A stretch of 64,000 bases of DNA from JAPYTK01 sp964401935 (GTDB lineage: Bacteria > Myxococcota_A > Polyangia > Polyangiales > Polyangiaceae): NCBI GenBank assembly GCA_964401935.1, contig CAYOAL010000034.1:1-64000 (forward strand), read 5' to 3'. The notes beneath the pieces are model-generated. The model saw nothing but the letters and a program-made list of their open reading frames with translations, did no database searches and was not told the DNA's origin. This document shows positions 27,215-36,053 of this stretch, piece by piece; positions within the stretch are counted from its first letter, which is position 1; each line of letters starts with the position of its first letter. The translations under genes and the position numbers were made by a program.

Positions 27215-27358
27215 GCTCAGCGTGGGAGCGCGGCGCGCGTCGGTGCGGACGCCCTCTCCCTCCAAGGCCACGCACGTCGGTGCCACCGCCGGCGGTAGGC
27301 CGAGACGCGAACGAGCGCTGCCATCGCGGCGCGCCGCGTCGCGTGGTAGGCGCGCAAC

Positions 27359-28321
27359 ATGGCACGCGCACCAGAGTACGCCGACCCGCAGCGATACATC
27401 GAGCTCGCCGGCTTCGAAGGCGGCTTTCGCGATCTCTTCTGGAACCGCGACTTCCTGGCGCTCATCGGGCGTAGGCTGCAGTTCGAGCGCGTTCAGGCCG
27501 CGCTCGACGTGGGTTGCGGTGCCGGCCACTGGGGTCGCGCGCTCCTGCCTCACCTCCCGCACGACGCGCGACTCACGGGCGTCGACCGCGAGGAGGCGTT
27601 CCTTGCGCTCGCGCGAGAGGAAGGCGACCCGAGCCGTACCGAGTACGTTCAGGGCACGGCCGAACAGCTCCCCTTCGCCGACGCTTCGTTCGATCTCGTC
27701 ACGTGCCAGACGCTGCTCATCCACGTCCGCGATCCAGCCACCGCGATCGACGAGATGCTGCGTGTTCTCCGGCCCGGCGGGCTGCTCCTCGCCGCCGAGC
27801 CCGACAACCGAGCCGGCAACGTCGCGCTGCTCGGAGGTGAGCCGCGCCCATCCGACGAAGACCTCCTCACCATCATGGAGCTGCTCTTGCGCTGCGAGCG
27901 CGGCAAGTGGGCGCTCGGCGAAGGCGACCAGAGCGTCGGCGGCCGACTGCCCGGCCTCTTCGCCGCGGCCGGCATGAACGAGGTGATGGCCTACACCAAC
28001 GATCGCTGCATCAGCCTCTACCCGCCCTACGCTCGCGGCGACATGGTGGTCGCGCTCGAGACCGAGGCGGCCTGGGCGCGCGAAGACGTCTCGATCTTGT
28101 GCGGCTCACGCCCCGACAACTGGCGCCTCTACGAGGCGGGGGGCGGCACCGCGGACGCGTTCGAGCACGCGTGGGAGGCGGTGCGCCGCTTCATGGACGT
28201 GGTGCGCGACGGGGTCGAGCGCGGCACCTACCACGCCGCACGCGGCTTCGTGATGTACCTCGCCACCGGACGCAAGCGCGCCGAGCCGGCCGATGGAGCC
28301 ACGTCGAGGCCGCCACGATGA
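27359..28321 (+). CDS. Class I SAM-dependent methyltransferase
   Basis: A 320-residue Rossmann methyltransferase. Motif I LDVGCGAGHWG (49-59), the acidic VDREEAF (74-80) at the end of strand 2 and motif IV-like FDLVTCQTLLIHV (110-122) are clear, followed by VLRPGGLLLAAEP. A C-terminal domain of about 170 residues with several Trp and Arg may hold the substrate. Resembles the methyltransferase 11/25 families; the substrate is not recognisable. No signal or membrane segment. Standalone gene with a 144-bp upstream gap. Confidence 0.8.
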   Translation: MARAPEYADPQRYIELAGFEGGFRDLFWNRDFLALIGRRLQFERVQAALDVGCGAGHWGRALLPHLPHDARLTGVDREEAFLALAREEGDPSRTEYVQGTAEQLPFADASFDLVTCQTLLIHVRDPATAIDEMLRVLRPGGLLLAAEPDNRAGNVALLGGEPRPSDEDLLTIMELLLRCERGKWALGEGDQSVGGRLPGLFAAAGMNEVMAYTNDRCISLYPPYARGDMVVALETEAAWAREDVSILCGSRPDNWRLYEAGGGTADAFEHAWEAVRRFMDVVRDGVERGTYHAARGFVMYLATGRKRAEPADGATSRPPR

Positions 28322-28434
28322 CGCACACCGCACCGCTCTCGGCGAGCACCGCGCCGCGGCCCACGACCTAGCATCGCCCGCGTCGCGACGGTTGCCGGGG
28401 GCCAAAGCCCCGTTGGTGGTATCTTGGAGCGTTC

Positions 28435-29724
28435 ATGTCGGACGGCGACCTCAAGAGCCATCCCCCGCCGCGTCCCTCCGTCTCCTTCTTCGGCGAGGGC
28501 GACGTGCTTGGCGGCGTCTACCGCATCCGCGGCCACCTCAAGCATGGGGCCACGGGGCGGCTGTACGAAGCCGACGATCTGATCCTGAATCGACGGGTGG
28601 CGCTCAAGATCCCGCGTCGGGGCGCGTCGGCGGCCGAGCTGCTCGGCGAGGCCCAGGCCCTCGCCGCGCTGAGTCATCCCCGCCTCCCGGTGGTGCACGC
28701 CGCCGGTCGCCATGGAGAGATGCGCTTCTTGGTCATGGAGCATCTGGTGGGGGAGACGCTGGAGCAACATGTGGCCAAGGCCTACGAAGAGGGCCGGCCC
28801 CTCGCCCTCGGGGACGCGGTCGCGGTCGTCGTCGACGTGTGCGACGCGCTCGCCGCGATTCATCAGGCGGGGATCGCTCACCGCGACGTCAAGCCCGAGA
28901 ACGTGATGCTCTGCGGAGCGCGCGGCACCGTCCTCATCGACTTCGGCCTGGTGGTCGCAGAGGCCGAGCTCGCGAAGGCGGCCCCTGTTCCCCAGGGCGG
29001 CTCCCCCTACTACATGGCCCCCGAGGCGCTGTTGCACACCACGGTGCGGGGGGGTGCCCACCTGGTCGACCTCTACGCCCTCGGCGTGCTCGCCTTCGAG
29101 GTGCTCACCGGCTCCGTTCCGTTCAACGCGAGCGACCTCGCGACCCTGACGCGCCTGCACGCCGAGGCGCCCATCCCGGATGCCCGCGTGCTCCGGCCCA
29201 ACGTGCCCGCGGAGCTCGCCAAGCTCATCCGCGAGATGATGGCCAAGCGCCCCGGTGCGCGCCCGCAGGCCACCGACGAGGTGCTGTGGCGCCTCAAGGC
29301 GGTGGCGGCCCAGCTCCCCACCACCGATGGCCCCATGCGCCCCTGTGCGATGGTCGTCTGCGACGACCTCGGCTTCGCGACCGAGCTGCGGCATCGACTC
29401 ACCTTCTGGCTCAGCCAACTCGAGGTGACGGTGCACCACTCGTGTCGGGAGGCGCTCGATGCGCTCGACGAGGGCGGCGTGCAGCTCCTCCTCCTCGACA
29501 TGCAGATCGGCAACATGGGGGTGATGGAGTTCGTCAAGCAGCTGCGCCGCAAGCGGCTCTCCTCCCCGCCCGCGGTGGTCGTGCTCTCCGAACGCGCGGA
29601 GGCCACCGATCTCGACGCGCTCCGGATGCTCGACGTCATGTCCATCCTCCCCCGAGGGAAGATGCTCGGAGCGATGCTCGAGCCCGTCGTCCGCAACGTG
29701 CTCGCCCTCGAGCCGCGCGTCTAG
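28435..29724 (+). CDS. Ser/Thr kinase fused to a response-regulator receiver-like domain
   Basis: A 429-residue cytosolic fusion. Kinase domain (about 28-290): Lys58 in RVALKI, HRDVKPEN at 149-156 (Asp151) and DFG at 169-171; the glycine loop (HLKHGATGRLYEA) lacks the last Gly of GxGxxG. A C-terminal CheY-like domain (304-425) carries LLLLDMQIGNMG with Asp355 in the phosphoacceptor position, an acidic pair CDDLG at 309-313 and VVVLSERAEA as strand 4; the usual conserved Lys at the end of strand 5 is not obvious. Receiver phosphorylation could control the kinase. It faces its paralogue at 29794 tail to tail with a 69-bp gap. Confidence 0.85.
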   Translation: MSDGDLKSHPPPRPSVSFFGEGDVLGGVYRIRGHLKHGATGRLYEADDLILNRRVALKIPRRGASAAELLGEAQALAALSHPRLPVVHAAGRHGEMRFLVMEHLVGETLEQHVAKAYEEGRPLALGDAVAVVVDVCDALAAIHQAGIAHRDVKPENVMLCGARGTVLIDFGLVVAEAELAKAAPVPQGGSPYYMAPEALLHTTVRGGAHLVDLYALGVLAFEVLTGSVPFNASDLATLTRLHAEAPIPDARVLRPNVPAELAKLIREMMAKRPGARPQATDEVLWRLKAVAAQLPTTDGPMRPCAMVVCDDLGFATELRHRLTFWLSQLEVTVHHSCREALDALDEGGVQLLLLDMQIGNMGVMEFVKQLRRKRLSSPPAVVVLSERAEATDLDALRMLDVMSILPRGKMLGAMLEPVVRNVLALEPRV

Positions 29725-29793
29725 CAGTGTAACAGCGCGAAAGACACCAGACTTCGAGGAGGGTGCTGCGGCGTACGAACGCCCTCACGAGCT

Positions 29794-31161
29794 TCACCCG
29801 GGGAGACTGCCCGCCTTCGCCTGGAACACGTTGCGCACGATGACGGCGAGCGACTCCTGGGGATCGTCGCGCGGCACCAGCGCGTGGATGTCGAAGCGCT
29901 TGAGCAGCGCGGCATCCTCTGCCGAGCTCGACTGGGTGAGGGCGACGACCGCGCGTGGATCGTGCACACGAGGCCCAGGCTTCGACCCTCGCCCGCCGCT
30001 CCTGGGCGCGCTCTCGCCCCCGCTCAAGCAGAGGAGCAGCTCCATCGCGCTCATGTCTGCGAGCTGCACGTCGAGCAACAAAAGGTCCGGCGCCGTCTCG
30101 CCGAGCAGCGCGACCGCTGCGTCACCCGACCGACACACGCGCACCTTGGCCGGCTCGAGCCACTCCTTGAACAGGCGCGTGAGCTTGCCCACCAGCGCCA
30201 GGTCGTCGCTCACCACCACCACCACCGGCCGGGCGGGGAGCTCGTACCCTTCGAACCGCTTGGCCATGGCGCTGACGGCCCAGAGCGCCTCCTCTGCGCT
30301 CGGGCGCTCGCCGGGCTTCTTCGCCATCATCTCCTTGATGAGCGCGGCGAGCTTGGGGGGCACATCGGGTCGCCGCGCGCGCACGTCGGGCACCTCCGCG
30401 GTCACGTGCATGCGGAGCAGCGTCCGCAGATCGTCGTGATCGAACGGCACCTCTCCGGTGAGCACCTCGTAGGCGAGCACCCCGAACGAGTAGATATCGG
30501 CGAGGTGTCGGGAGCTCCTCTCGGAGGTGTCGGTGATGATCTCGGGGGCGACGTAGCTCGGCGAGCCGCCCGACACCGCATCGCGCGACGATGCCGCGGC
30601 CACCAGCCCGAAGTCGATGAGCACCGGCCCTCGTTTGCAGAGCAACACGTTCGCCGGCTTGATGTCGCGATGGGCGATCCCCGCCTGGTGGATCGCGGCG
30701 AGCGCGTCGAGGATGTGACTCAGGATCTGCATCGCGTCGTAGAGGGGCAGCGAGCGCCCCTCGGCGGTGAGCGCCGCCACGTGCTCGTCGAGATCCACCC
30801 CGCGGAGGCGTTCCATCACGAGAAAGCTCACGCCCTCGTGGCGTCCGGCCGCGTGCACCACCGGGAGGTTGTTGTGGCGGAGCGCGGCGAGCGCGCGCGC
30901 CTCCGCGATCAGCACGTCCACGGCCTCCTCGACCAGCGGCACCTTGATGGCGACGCGTCGGTTCAGATCCAGGTCCTGGGCCTCGAAGATGCGACCCATC
31001 GCCCCCTCGCCGAGCGTCCGCTCGAGCCGATAGATGCCGTCGAGGACGTCGCCCACCGAGAGATCCTCGGCGAGCGCAGCCACCTCGGCCGGATCGAAGC
31101 CGAGCCCTTCGGCGTCGAGCCCGAGCTCGACCTCGGCGGCAACGACACCATCGTCGGACAT
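29794..31161 (-). CDS. Ser/Thr kinase-receiver fusion, paralogue of the convergent gene
   Basis: A 455-residue paralogue of the gene at 28435. Kinase (about 44-305): GEGAMG (51-56), Lys73 in RVAIKVP, HRDIKPAN (164-171, Asp166) and DFG (183-185), all active-looking. The receiver-like domain (312-450) has SDD (318-320) and LLLLDVQLADM with Asp364, then a longer Gly/Ser/Arg-rich loop (about 382-400) before VVALTQSSSAED. A 43-residue acidic leader precedes the kinase. Shared sequence with 28435 is strong around the catalytic loop (AIHQAGIAHRD) and after the domain (EMMAKxPGxRP), so the two arose by duplication, now arranged convergently. Confidence 0.87.
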   Translation of the reverse strand: MSDDGVVAAEVELGLDAEGLGFDPAEVAALAEDLSVGDVLDGIYRLERTLGEGAMGRIFEAQDLDLNRRVAIKVPLVEEAVDVLIAEARALAALRHNNLPVVHAAGRHEGVSFLVMERLRGVDLDEHVAALTAEGRSLPLYDAMQILSHILDALAAIHQAGIAHRDIKPANVLLCKRGPVLIDFGLVAAASSRDAVSGGSPSYVAPEIITDTSERSSRHLADIYSFGVLAYEVLTGEVPFDHDDLRTLLRMHVTAEVPDVRARRPDVPPKLAALIKEMMAKKPGERPSAEEALWAVSAMAKRFEGYELPARPVVVVVSDDLALVGKLTRLFKEWLEPAKVRVCRSGDAAVALLGETAPDLLLLDVQLADMSAMELLLCLSGGESAPRSGGRGSKPGPRVHDPRAVVALTQSSSAEDAALLKRFDIHALVPRDDPQESLAVIVRNVFQAKAGSLPG

Positions 31162-31245
31162 GCCTTACCATACCGCCTTTCCGCGACCACCCGAGCCTCG
31201 ACGCGCGTGACTCGCACAGAATCGAGGATGAGCTTCGGGTGGCGC

Positions 31246-31299
31246 GCCGAACCCTACACATTTCAGGTGGCGTGTTGTCGCAACCTCGTTAGGTTCGGC
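31246..31299. promoter_or_regulatory. 8-bp inverted repeat upstream of the membrane operon
   Basis: GCCGAACC at 31246-31253 and GGTTCGGC at 31292-31299 are perfect complements separated by 38 nt, ending three bases before the ATG at 31302. It lies in the divergent region between two genes. Possible operator or RNA fold; no regulator identified. Confidence 0.3.
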
Positions 31300-31301
31300 T
31301 C

Positions 31302-31931
31302 ATGACCGATGACGACCTCGCCTATTGGTCGCCTTGGCTCGAGAAGGGCTGGAGCATCCCACTCGAGCAGCTCGGTCCGCCGCCTCGCAACGCCCGGCCC
31401 TACCACCCGCCGATCTCCGCGGGCGCCAAGCGCCTCCCCTTCCTCGCGGCAGGGGTCGTGGGGGCGCCCCTCTTGTGGCTCGTGCTGCGGCTCTCCAACG
31501 ACGAGAACCCCGCCGTGCCGGTGGCGATGCTCGCGATGGCGGTGGGAGCGGTGGCGCTCGCGGTGCGCGGCCCGAGCTGGATCATCGACCGCGACCCGGC
31601 GCGGACGGCGCTCGATCCCGCGCTGCAGCTGCGCCTCGCCGAGCGTGGTGTGGCGGTCACGGCCAAGGTCGTCCGCGTGGTGTACGGTCGCACCACGCAC
31701 AGGAGCGGCTACCGCGACGGCACGGCCATCGACGAGCGGAGCGGGGTGGCCCACCTCTCCTTCGACACGCCCGACGGCCCGCTCGCGGTGTCGCTGCAGT
31801 TTCAACGAGACGAGCCCAGTCTCCGTGACGGCGACGAGGTGACCGTGCTGTACCTCCCCGACGAGCCCACGGTGTGGCTCCCGGTGTTCCAGATGAACGA
31901 CATCGAGCTCCCCACCGGCACCTGGCGCTGA
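31302..31931 (+). CDS. Hypothetical membrane protein, DUF3592-like
   Basis: A 209-residue protein with a short acidic N-terminus, two likely transmembrane helices (about 45-63 and 72-90), and a soluble C-terminal half (about 95-209) of mainly beta strands ('GVAVTAKVVRVVYGRTTHRSGYR', 'GDEVTVLYLPDEP'). This organisation resembles DUF3592-type membrane proteins. No catalytic motif. First in a same-strand run with the TPM and Tim44-like genes (54-bp gap to the next). Confidence 0.6.
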   Translation: MTDDDLAYWSPWLEKGWSIPLEQLGPPPRNARPYHPPISAGAKRLPFLAAGVVGAPLLWLVLRLSNDENPAVPVAMLAMAVGAVALAVRGPSWIIDRDPARTALDPALQLRLAERGVAVTAKVVRVVYGRTTHRSGYRDGTAIDERSGVAHLSFDTPDGPLAVSLQFQRDEPSLRDGDEVTVLYLPDEPTVWLPVFQMNDIELPTGTWR

Positions 31932-31985
31932 AGACTTGACCGGCTCACCGCCACCAGCCGAAGACGTTGCACACCTGCCGCGCCC

Positions 31986-32624
31986 ATGGGAGGTTCCCTC
32001 GCCGTGAGCGCAGCTCGTTTCTTCGACGACGACGCCAAGGCGAGGGTGAAGTCGGTGGTGGCGGCCGTTGAGCTCGAAACCGGGGCCGAGGTGGTCGTCA
32101 CGGTGCGCGCGCGTTCGTGGCGCTACCGCCACACCCACTACCTGGTCGGGTTCGTGACCGCGCTGCTCGTCCTGGCCGTGTTGCTGTTTCACCCGCTGCC
32201 CTTCGACGTCGACTTCTGGCCCCTCGAGCTCACGCTGGCCTTCGTGATCGGCACCGCGCTCACCATGGTGGTGCCACCGCTCGAGCGGCTGCTCACCGCG
32301 CGCCACCTCATGCAAACGCAGGTTCACCGCGCCGCCAAGGCGGCGTTCGTCGATCTCGGCGTGAGCCGCACGAGCGCGCGCACCGGCTTGCTGATCTACG
32401 TGTCGCTCGGCGAACGCCTCGCCGCGCTCGTCCCCGACGTGGGCTTGGCCGACGCACGGTCGAGCGAGGCCTTCACCCGCGCCGAGAAGGCCATCGAGCG
32501 CGCCACCGCCCGCGCCGACTTCGACGCCTTCCTCGCCGGGCTCGCCGAGCTCGGTGAGCCGCTCGCCGCGCTCGCTCCGCGCCGCGCCGACGATGTGAAC
32601 GAGCTCCCCGACGAGGTCGCATGA
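31986..32624 (+). CDS. TPM-domain membrane protein
   Basis: A 212-residue TPM-fold (PF04536-like) protein. The N-terminus AARFFDDDAKARVKSVVAAVELETGAEVVV is typical of the TPM domain, two transmembrane helices (about 54-72 and 80-97) interrupt it, and the second half has 'GLLIYVSLGERLAALVPD'. Such proteins occur in cyanobacterial photosystem repair and in predicted membrane operons; the enzymatic role of this one is unclear. The stop overlaps the start of the Tim44-like gene (ATGA), so they are co-translated. Confidence 0.75.
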   Translation: MGGSLAVSAARFFDDDAKARVKSVVAAVELETGAEVVVTVRARSWRYRHTHYLVGFVTALLVLAVLLFHPLPFDVDFWPLELTLAFVIGTALTMVVPPLERLLTARHLMQTQVHRAAKAAFVDLGVSRTSARTGLLIYVSLGERLAALVPDVGLADARSSEAFTRAEKAIERATARADFDAFLAGLAELGEPLAALAPRRADDVNELPDEVA

Positions 32625-34285
32625 GACGCACCGCTCGATCCCTCGCGACGCTCCCTGCCGCCAGCATCCTCCTGTCGCTCGTCGCGACCCCGGTGCTCGC
32701 TCGGCCCGGTGGCGGTCACCGCTTCTCCGCCCCGAGCCCTCCCCCGCGCTCGTTCTCCCCGTCGCCTTCACCGCGTCCGTCTCCGCCTCCCTATCGCCCC
32801 TCACCAGCGCCGGCGCCGTGGAGCCCTTCGCCCGCTCCCGCGCCGTATTCCCCATCGCCGTCGCCGCGCTATGACCGCGGCTCCGATCCCTCGCGCTACC
32901 CCGATCCCTTGAGCGACTACCAGCCGTCGTCGTACACAGCGCCGCCCTCCCCCCCTGGCGACAACGCTGGCACCGTGTGGCTGTGGCTCGGCGGCGGGGC
33001 CGCTCTCCTCGTCGGTTACGTCGCGCTCAACGTGGCCCTCGAGCGGCGACGCCGTCAGGACTGGGTGCTCGGCGCGATGGAAGACACCGTCGTGCCGATC
33101 GTAGTTCGGCGACCGCCTCCCGTGGTGGCCCCCGATCACCCGCGGCGGGCGCTGACCCGCCTGCTCGCCGAGCACGATCCCGACTTCTCGCTCGTGCTCT
33201 TCGACGACTTCCTCTACGCGCTCTTCACCGCCTACCACGAGGCGCGCGGGGGCAGCACCCGACACGACGTCACGCCCTACGTCGAGGGAGACGCCGAGAG
33301 ATTTCTCCGCAGCGGCGTGAAGGCCGACGTCCGCAACGTCATCGTCGGCGCGATGGAGCTCACCAACGTGACCGACCGCGGGGGCGCCATCGCCGTCGAG
33401 GTCACCTTCGAGGCCAACTACGAGGAGGTGCACGGGGGCCGTACCCAGGCCTACTACAGCCACGAGACGTGGGTGCTACAGCGGAGCAAGGCGGCCAAGA
33501 GCCGCGCCCCCGAGCACGCGAGCATCGACAGCTGCCCCAACTGCGGCGGAGCCCTGGAGAACCTGGACGGCAACGTGTGCGGCTTCTGCCAGGAGACCCT
33601 GACGCCAGGGCGCTTCGACTGGGCGCTCACCCACCTCGAGACACAGCGAGAGACACGGGGGCCCATGCTCACCGGCGCCGTCGCGGAGGTCGGGACCGAG
33701 CTCCCCACCGTGATCGTGGCGGGGGCCCGCGAGCGCTTCGGGGCGCTGACCCAGCGCGATCCCAAGTTTTCCTGGCCCGCCTTTCAGCAGCGCGTGGCCC
33801 TCGTCTTCGCCGCGCTGCACGACGGCTGGACCTCGCGTGACTGGCGCCGCGTGCGTCCCTTCGTCAGCGACCAGCTCTTCCAGACGCAGCTCTACTGGAT
33901 CGAGGAGTACAAGCGGCAGCGGCTCCAGAATCACACCGACGGCGCCCGTATCGTCGACATGCACCTGTCGAACGTCGAGTCGGACCGTCACTTCGACGCG
34001 ATCACGGTGCGCGTGTTCGCCACCGGCAAGGATTTCACCGTCGACGAGGCCGGCAAGCTGGTCAGCGGCAGCAAGACCTTCGATCGCCGCTACACCGAGT
34101 ACTGGACCCTCATCCGCAGCGCCAGCGCCTCACGCGATGTCCACGTCGAGCCGAGCTGTCCCAACTGCGGCGCCGCGGTGCGCGTGAACATGGCCGGCGC
34201 GTGCGAGCACTGCCACGTCAAGGTGACCCGCGGCGACTTCGACTGGGTCCTCAGCCGCATCGAGCAAGACGAGACCTACCGCTGA
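32621..34285 (+). CDS. Membrane protein with duplicated Tim44-like and zinc-ribbon modules
   Basis: A 554-residue protein: signal peptide (1-28), a Pro/Ser-rich extracytoplasmic linker to about 112, one transmembrane helix (about 118-138), then two copies of a module. Each copy is a Tim44-like alpha/beta domain (about 186-290; 380-505) followed by a CPNC...CxxC zinc ribbon (Cys305/308/320/323; Cys513/516/528/531) ending in 'GxFDW(A/V)L'. The duplication is visible as SCPNCG and RFDWAL/DFDWVL. Tim44-like (PF04280) domains contact membranes or protein-transport partners. Co-translated with the TPM gene. The double arrangement is unusual. Confidence 0.78.
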   Translation: MRRTARSLATLPAASILLSLVATPVLARPGGGHRFSAPSPPPRSFSPSPSPRPSPPPYRPSPAPAPWSPSPAPAPYSPSPSPRYDRGSDPSRYPDPLSDYQPSSYTAPPSPPGDNAGTVWLWLGGGAALLVGYVALNVALERRRRQDWVLGAMEDTVVPIVVRRPPPVVAPDHPRRALTRLLAEHDPDFSLVLFDDFLYALFTAYHEARGGSTRHDVTPYVEGDAERFLRSGVKADVRNVIVGAMELTNVTDRGGAIAVEVTFEANYEEVHGGRTQAYYSHETWVLQRSKAAKSRAPEHASIDSCPNCGGALENLDGNVCGFCQETLTPGRFDWALTHLETQRETRGPMLTGAVAEVGTELPTVIVAGARERFGALTQRDPKFSWPAFQQRVALVFAALHDGWTSRDWRRVRPFVSDQLFQTQLYWIEEYKRQRLQNHTDGARIVDMHLSNVESDRHFDAITVRVFATGKDFTVDEAGKLVSGSKTFDRRYTEYWTLIRSASASRDVHVEPSCPNCGAAVRVNMAGACEHCHVKVTRGDFDWVLSRIEQDETYR

Positions 34286-34360
34286 GCCCTTCGTGATGGC
34301 CCGGCAGCAACGCACTGGGTGCGCGTGACGCGCAGCCCGGAGACTCGGTACACTGCGCTC

Positions 34361-35995
34361 ATGTACCGACTCCTCTGTGCCGCGAGCGCCGCGCTGATCG
34401 GCGGGCTGTGCGTAGCGACGGCGTGCGGCCCGGGCGACGACTGCGGGATCACGCTCACCTGCGACACCGGCGGCGGCGAAGGCACCGGCGGCGCCACCGG
34501 GGGCTCGGGTGGCACCGGAGGCAGCGCTCCGAAGGATGACGGCGAGAGCTGCGCGGATGGCGGCGAGTGCAAGAGCGGCTTCTGCGCGGATGGCGTCTGC
34601 TGCGCGACCGCCTGCGACGCGACCTGCGAGGCCTGCGCCGAGGCCGGCAGCCCTGGGCTCTGTGTGCCCGTCGCGCCAGCGACCGATCCCGACGACGAGT
34701 GCGCGGGAGACGGCGTGTGTGACGGCAGCCGCGCCTGCGCAACGGGAGCGCATCTGTTCAGCACCCGCTGGGGCGACGTCGACGTGGGGGTCTGGGCTCA
34801 CGATGTCGCCGTCGACGGCGACGGCAACGTGTTCATCGGTGGCCTCTACAGCGACGACTTCGTGGTCGGTGGCACGACGACGCTGGTGGCCGAAGGCTTC
34901 GACAACGCCTGGCTCGCCAAATTCGATGCCACGGGCGCGTACCAGTGGGCCAACGCCTATTCGGTGTCGGGCACCACCCACAACATCTCGCGCGTAGCCG
35001 CCGACGAGGCCGGCAACGTGGCGGTGGTCGGCTTCTTCGGCTCTCCCCCCGATCCGTTCCTCGCCGCCTGTGGCGCCGGCGGCCGGTTCTTCGTGGCGAA
35101 GCTCGACGGCGACGGGATCCGTCAGTGGTGCGAAGAGCTGCCCACGCAGGCCGCCATCGCGATGGCCCCCGACGGCGATCTGATCGTCGCCGCGGCCTTC
35201 CTCGGTACGGTCGACTTCGGGCCGCCGACCTCACCCCAGACGGCCGTGAACAACGGTCTCTACGTCGCGCGCTTCGGCCCACTCGGGAACCCGGAGTGGG
35301 TGGTGTCCTACGACAACATCAACGACGTCGGCGTCGACGACGTGGCGATCGGCGACGACGGACGCGTCACCGTCATCGGGCGCTTCGACATCAGCGCGAC
35401 GTTCGGGGGCGCCCCTCTCACCGCCGTCCAGGCGGGGCTCTTCGTCCTCCGCCTCCAAGGCACCGGCGAGCCGATCTGGTCGAGGGGTTTCGGCGACGAC
35501 GTCTTCCGAGCCCGAGGCACCGCCGACGGCGCGGGGCGCGTGCTCGTGTCGGGGCGCTTCAGCGGCTCGATCGACTTCGGCGCGGGGCCCATCGTGAGCA
35601 ACGGCGCCGACGGCTTCGTCGCCGCGCTCGATCCCAACGGCGACCTCGCTTGGCAGCTCCACGCCGACGGCGACTACTTCGAGCCCGACGACACCCACTG
35701 GGACGCGGCAGGGAACGCCATCATCGCCGCCACGATCGACGGCACGCTCGAGCTCGGCGGCATGTCACACCAAGTCACCGCTCCGGCCGGGATGCTCATC
35801 GCCAAGATCGCCACCGACGGGACCCCGCTGTGGAGCCGCTCGTTCGGCTGTGAGGAGCACAACCGCGCGGGGCTTGGCAGCGATCCCGAAGGCAACGTGT
35901 GGTGGGGTGGCGACTACTTCGGCACCATCGACTTCGGGGGCGGCCCGCTCGTCTCGTCGTCCGAGGACGCCTTCCTCGTCAAGCTCTCTCCCTGA
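34361..35995 (+). CDS. Cys-rich and beta-propeller lipoprotein
   Basis: A 544-residue predicted lipoprotein: signal MYRLLCAASAALIGG, lipobox VATAC, then a Gly-rich linker. Residues about 55-125 hold a dense cysteine cluster (for example CKSGFCADGVCCATACDATCEAC), then the protein continues as a beta-propeller with repeated 'DGDGNVFIGG', 'FVGGTTT' and 'IDFGAGPIVSNG' blade motifs of about 55-60 residues. This is the common myxobacterial surface protein plan. ATG 34361 chosen because the sequence before it lacks signal-peptide character. Function unknown. Confidence 0.82.
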   Translation: MYRLLCAASAALIGGLCVATACGPGDDCGITLTCDTGGGEGTGGATGGSGGTGGSAPKDDGESCADGGECKSGFCADGVCCATACDATCEACAEAGSPGLCVPVAPATDPDDECAGDGVCDGSRACATGAHLFSTRWGDVDVGVWAHDVAVDGDGNVFIGGLYSDDFVVGGTTTLVAEGFDNAWLAKFDATGAYQWANAYSVSGTTHNISRVAADEAGNVAVVGFFGSPPDPFLAACGAGGRFFVAKLDGDGIRQWCEELPTQAAIAMAPDGDLIVAAAFLGTVDFGPPTSPQTAVNNGLYVARFGPLGNPEWVVSYDNINDVGVDDVAIGDDGRVTVIGRFDISATFGGAPLTAVQAGLFVLRLQGTGEPIWSRGFGDDVFRARGTADGAGRVLVSGRFSGSIDFGAGPIVSNGADGFVAALDPNGDLAWQLHADGDYFEPDDTHWDAAGNAIIAATIDGTLELGGMSHQVTAPAGMLIAKIATDGTPLWSRSFGCEEHNRAGLGSDPEGNVWWGGDYFGTIDFGGGPLVSSSEDAFLVKLSP

Positions 35996-36053
35996 CCACG
36001 CGCCCAGACCGGTTAGTTGCCGCGACGGGGGCGAGTGGCCGACACTCGGTGAC

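Noticed and set aside
28397..28411. Short GGGGC-caaa-GCCCC hairpin before the kinase-receiver gene
   Set aside because: Stem of five pairs without a T tail; common by chance in 70 percent GC DNA.
29725..29793. Possible terminator between the convergent kinase genes
   Set aside because: Only weak, short pairing and no T run; too little for a terminator call.
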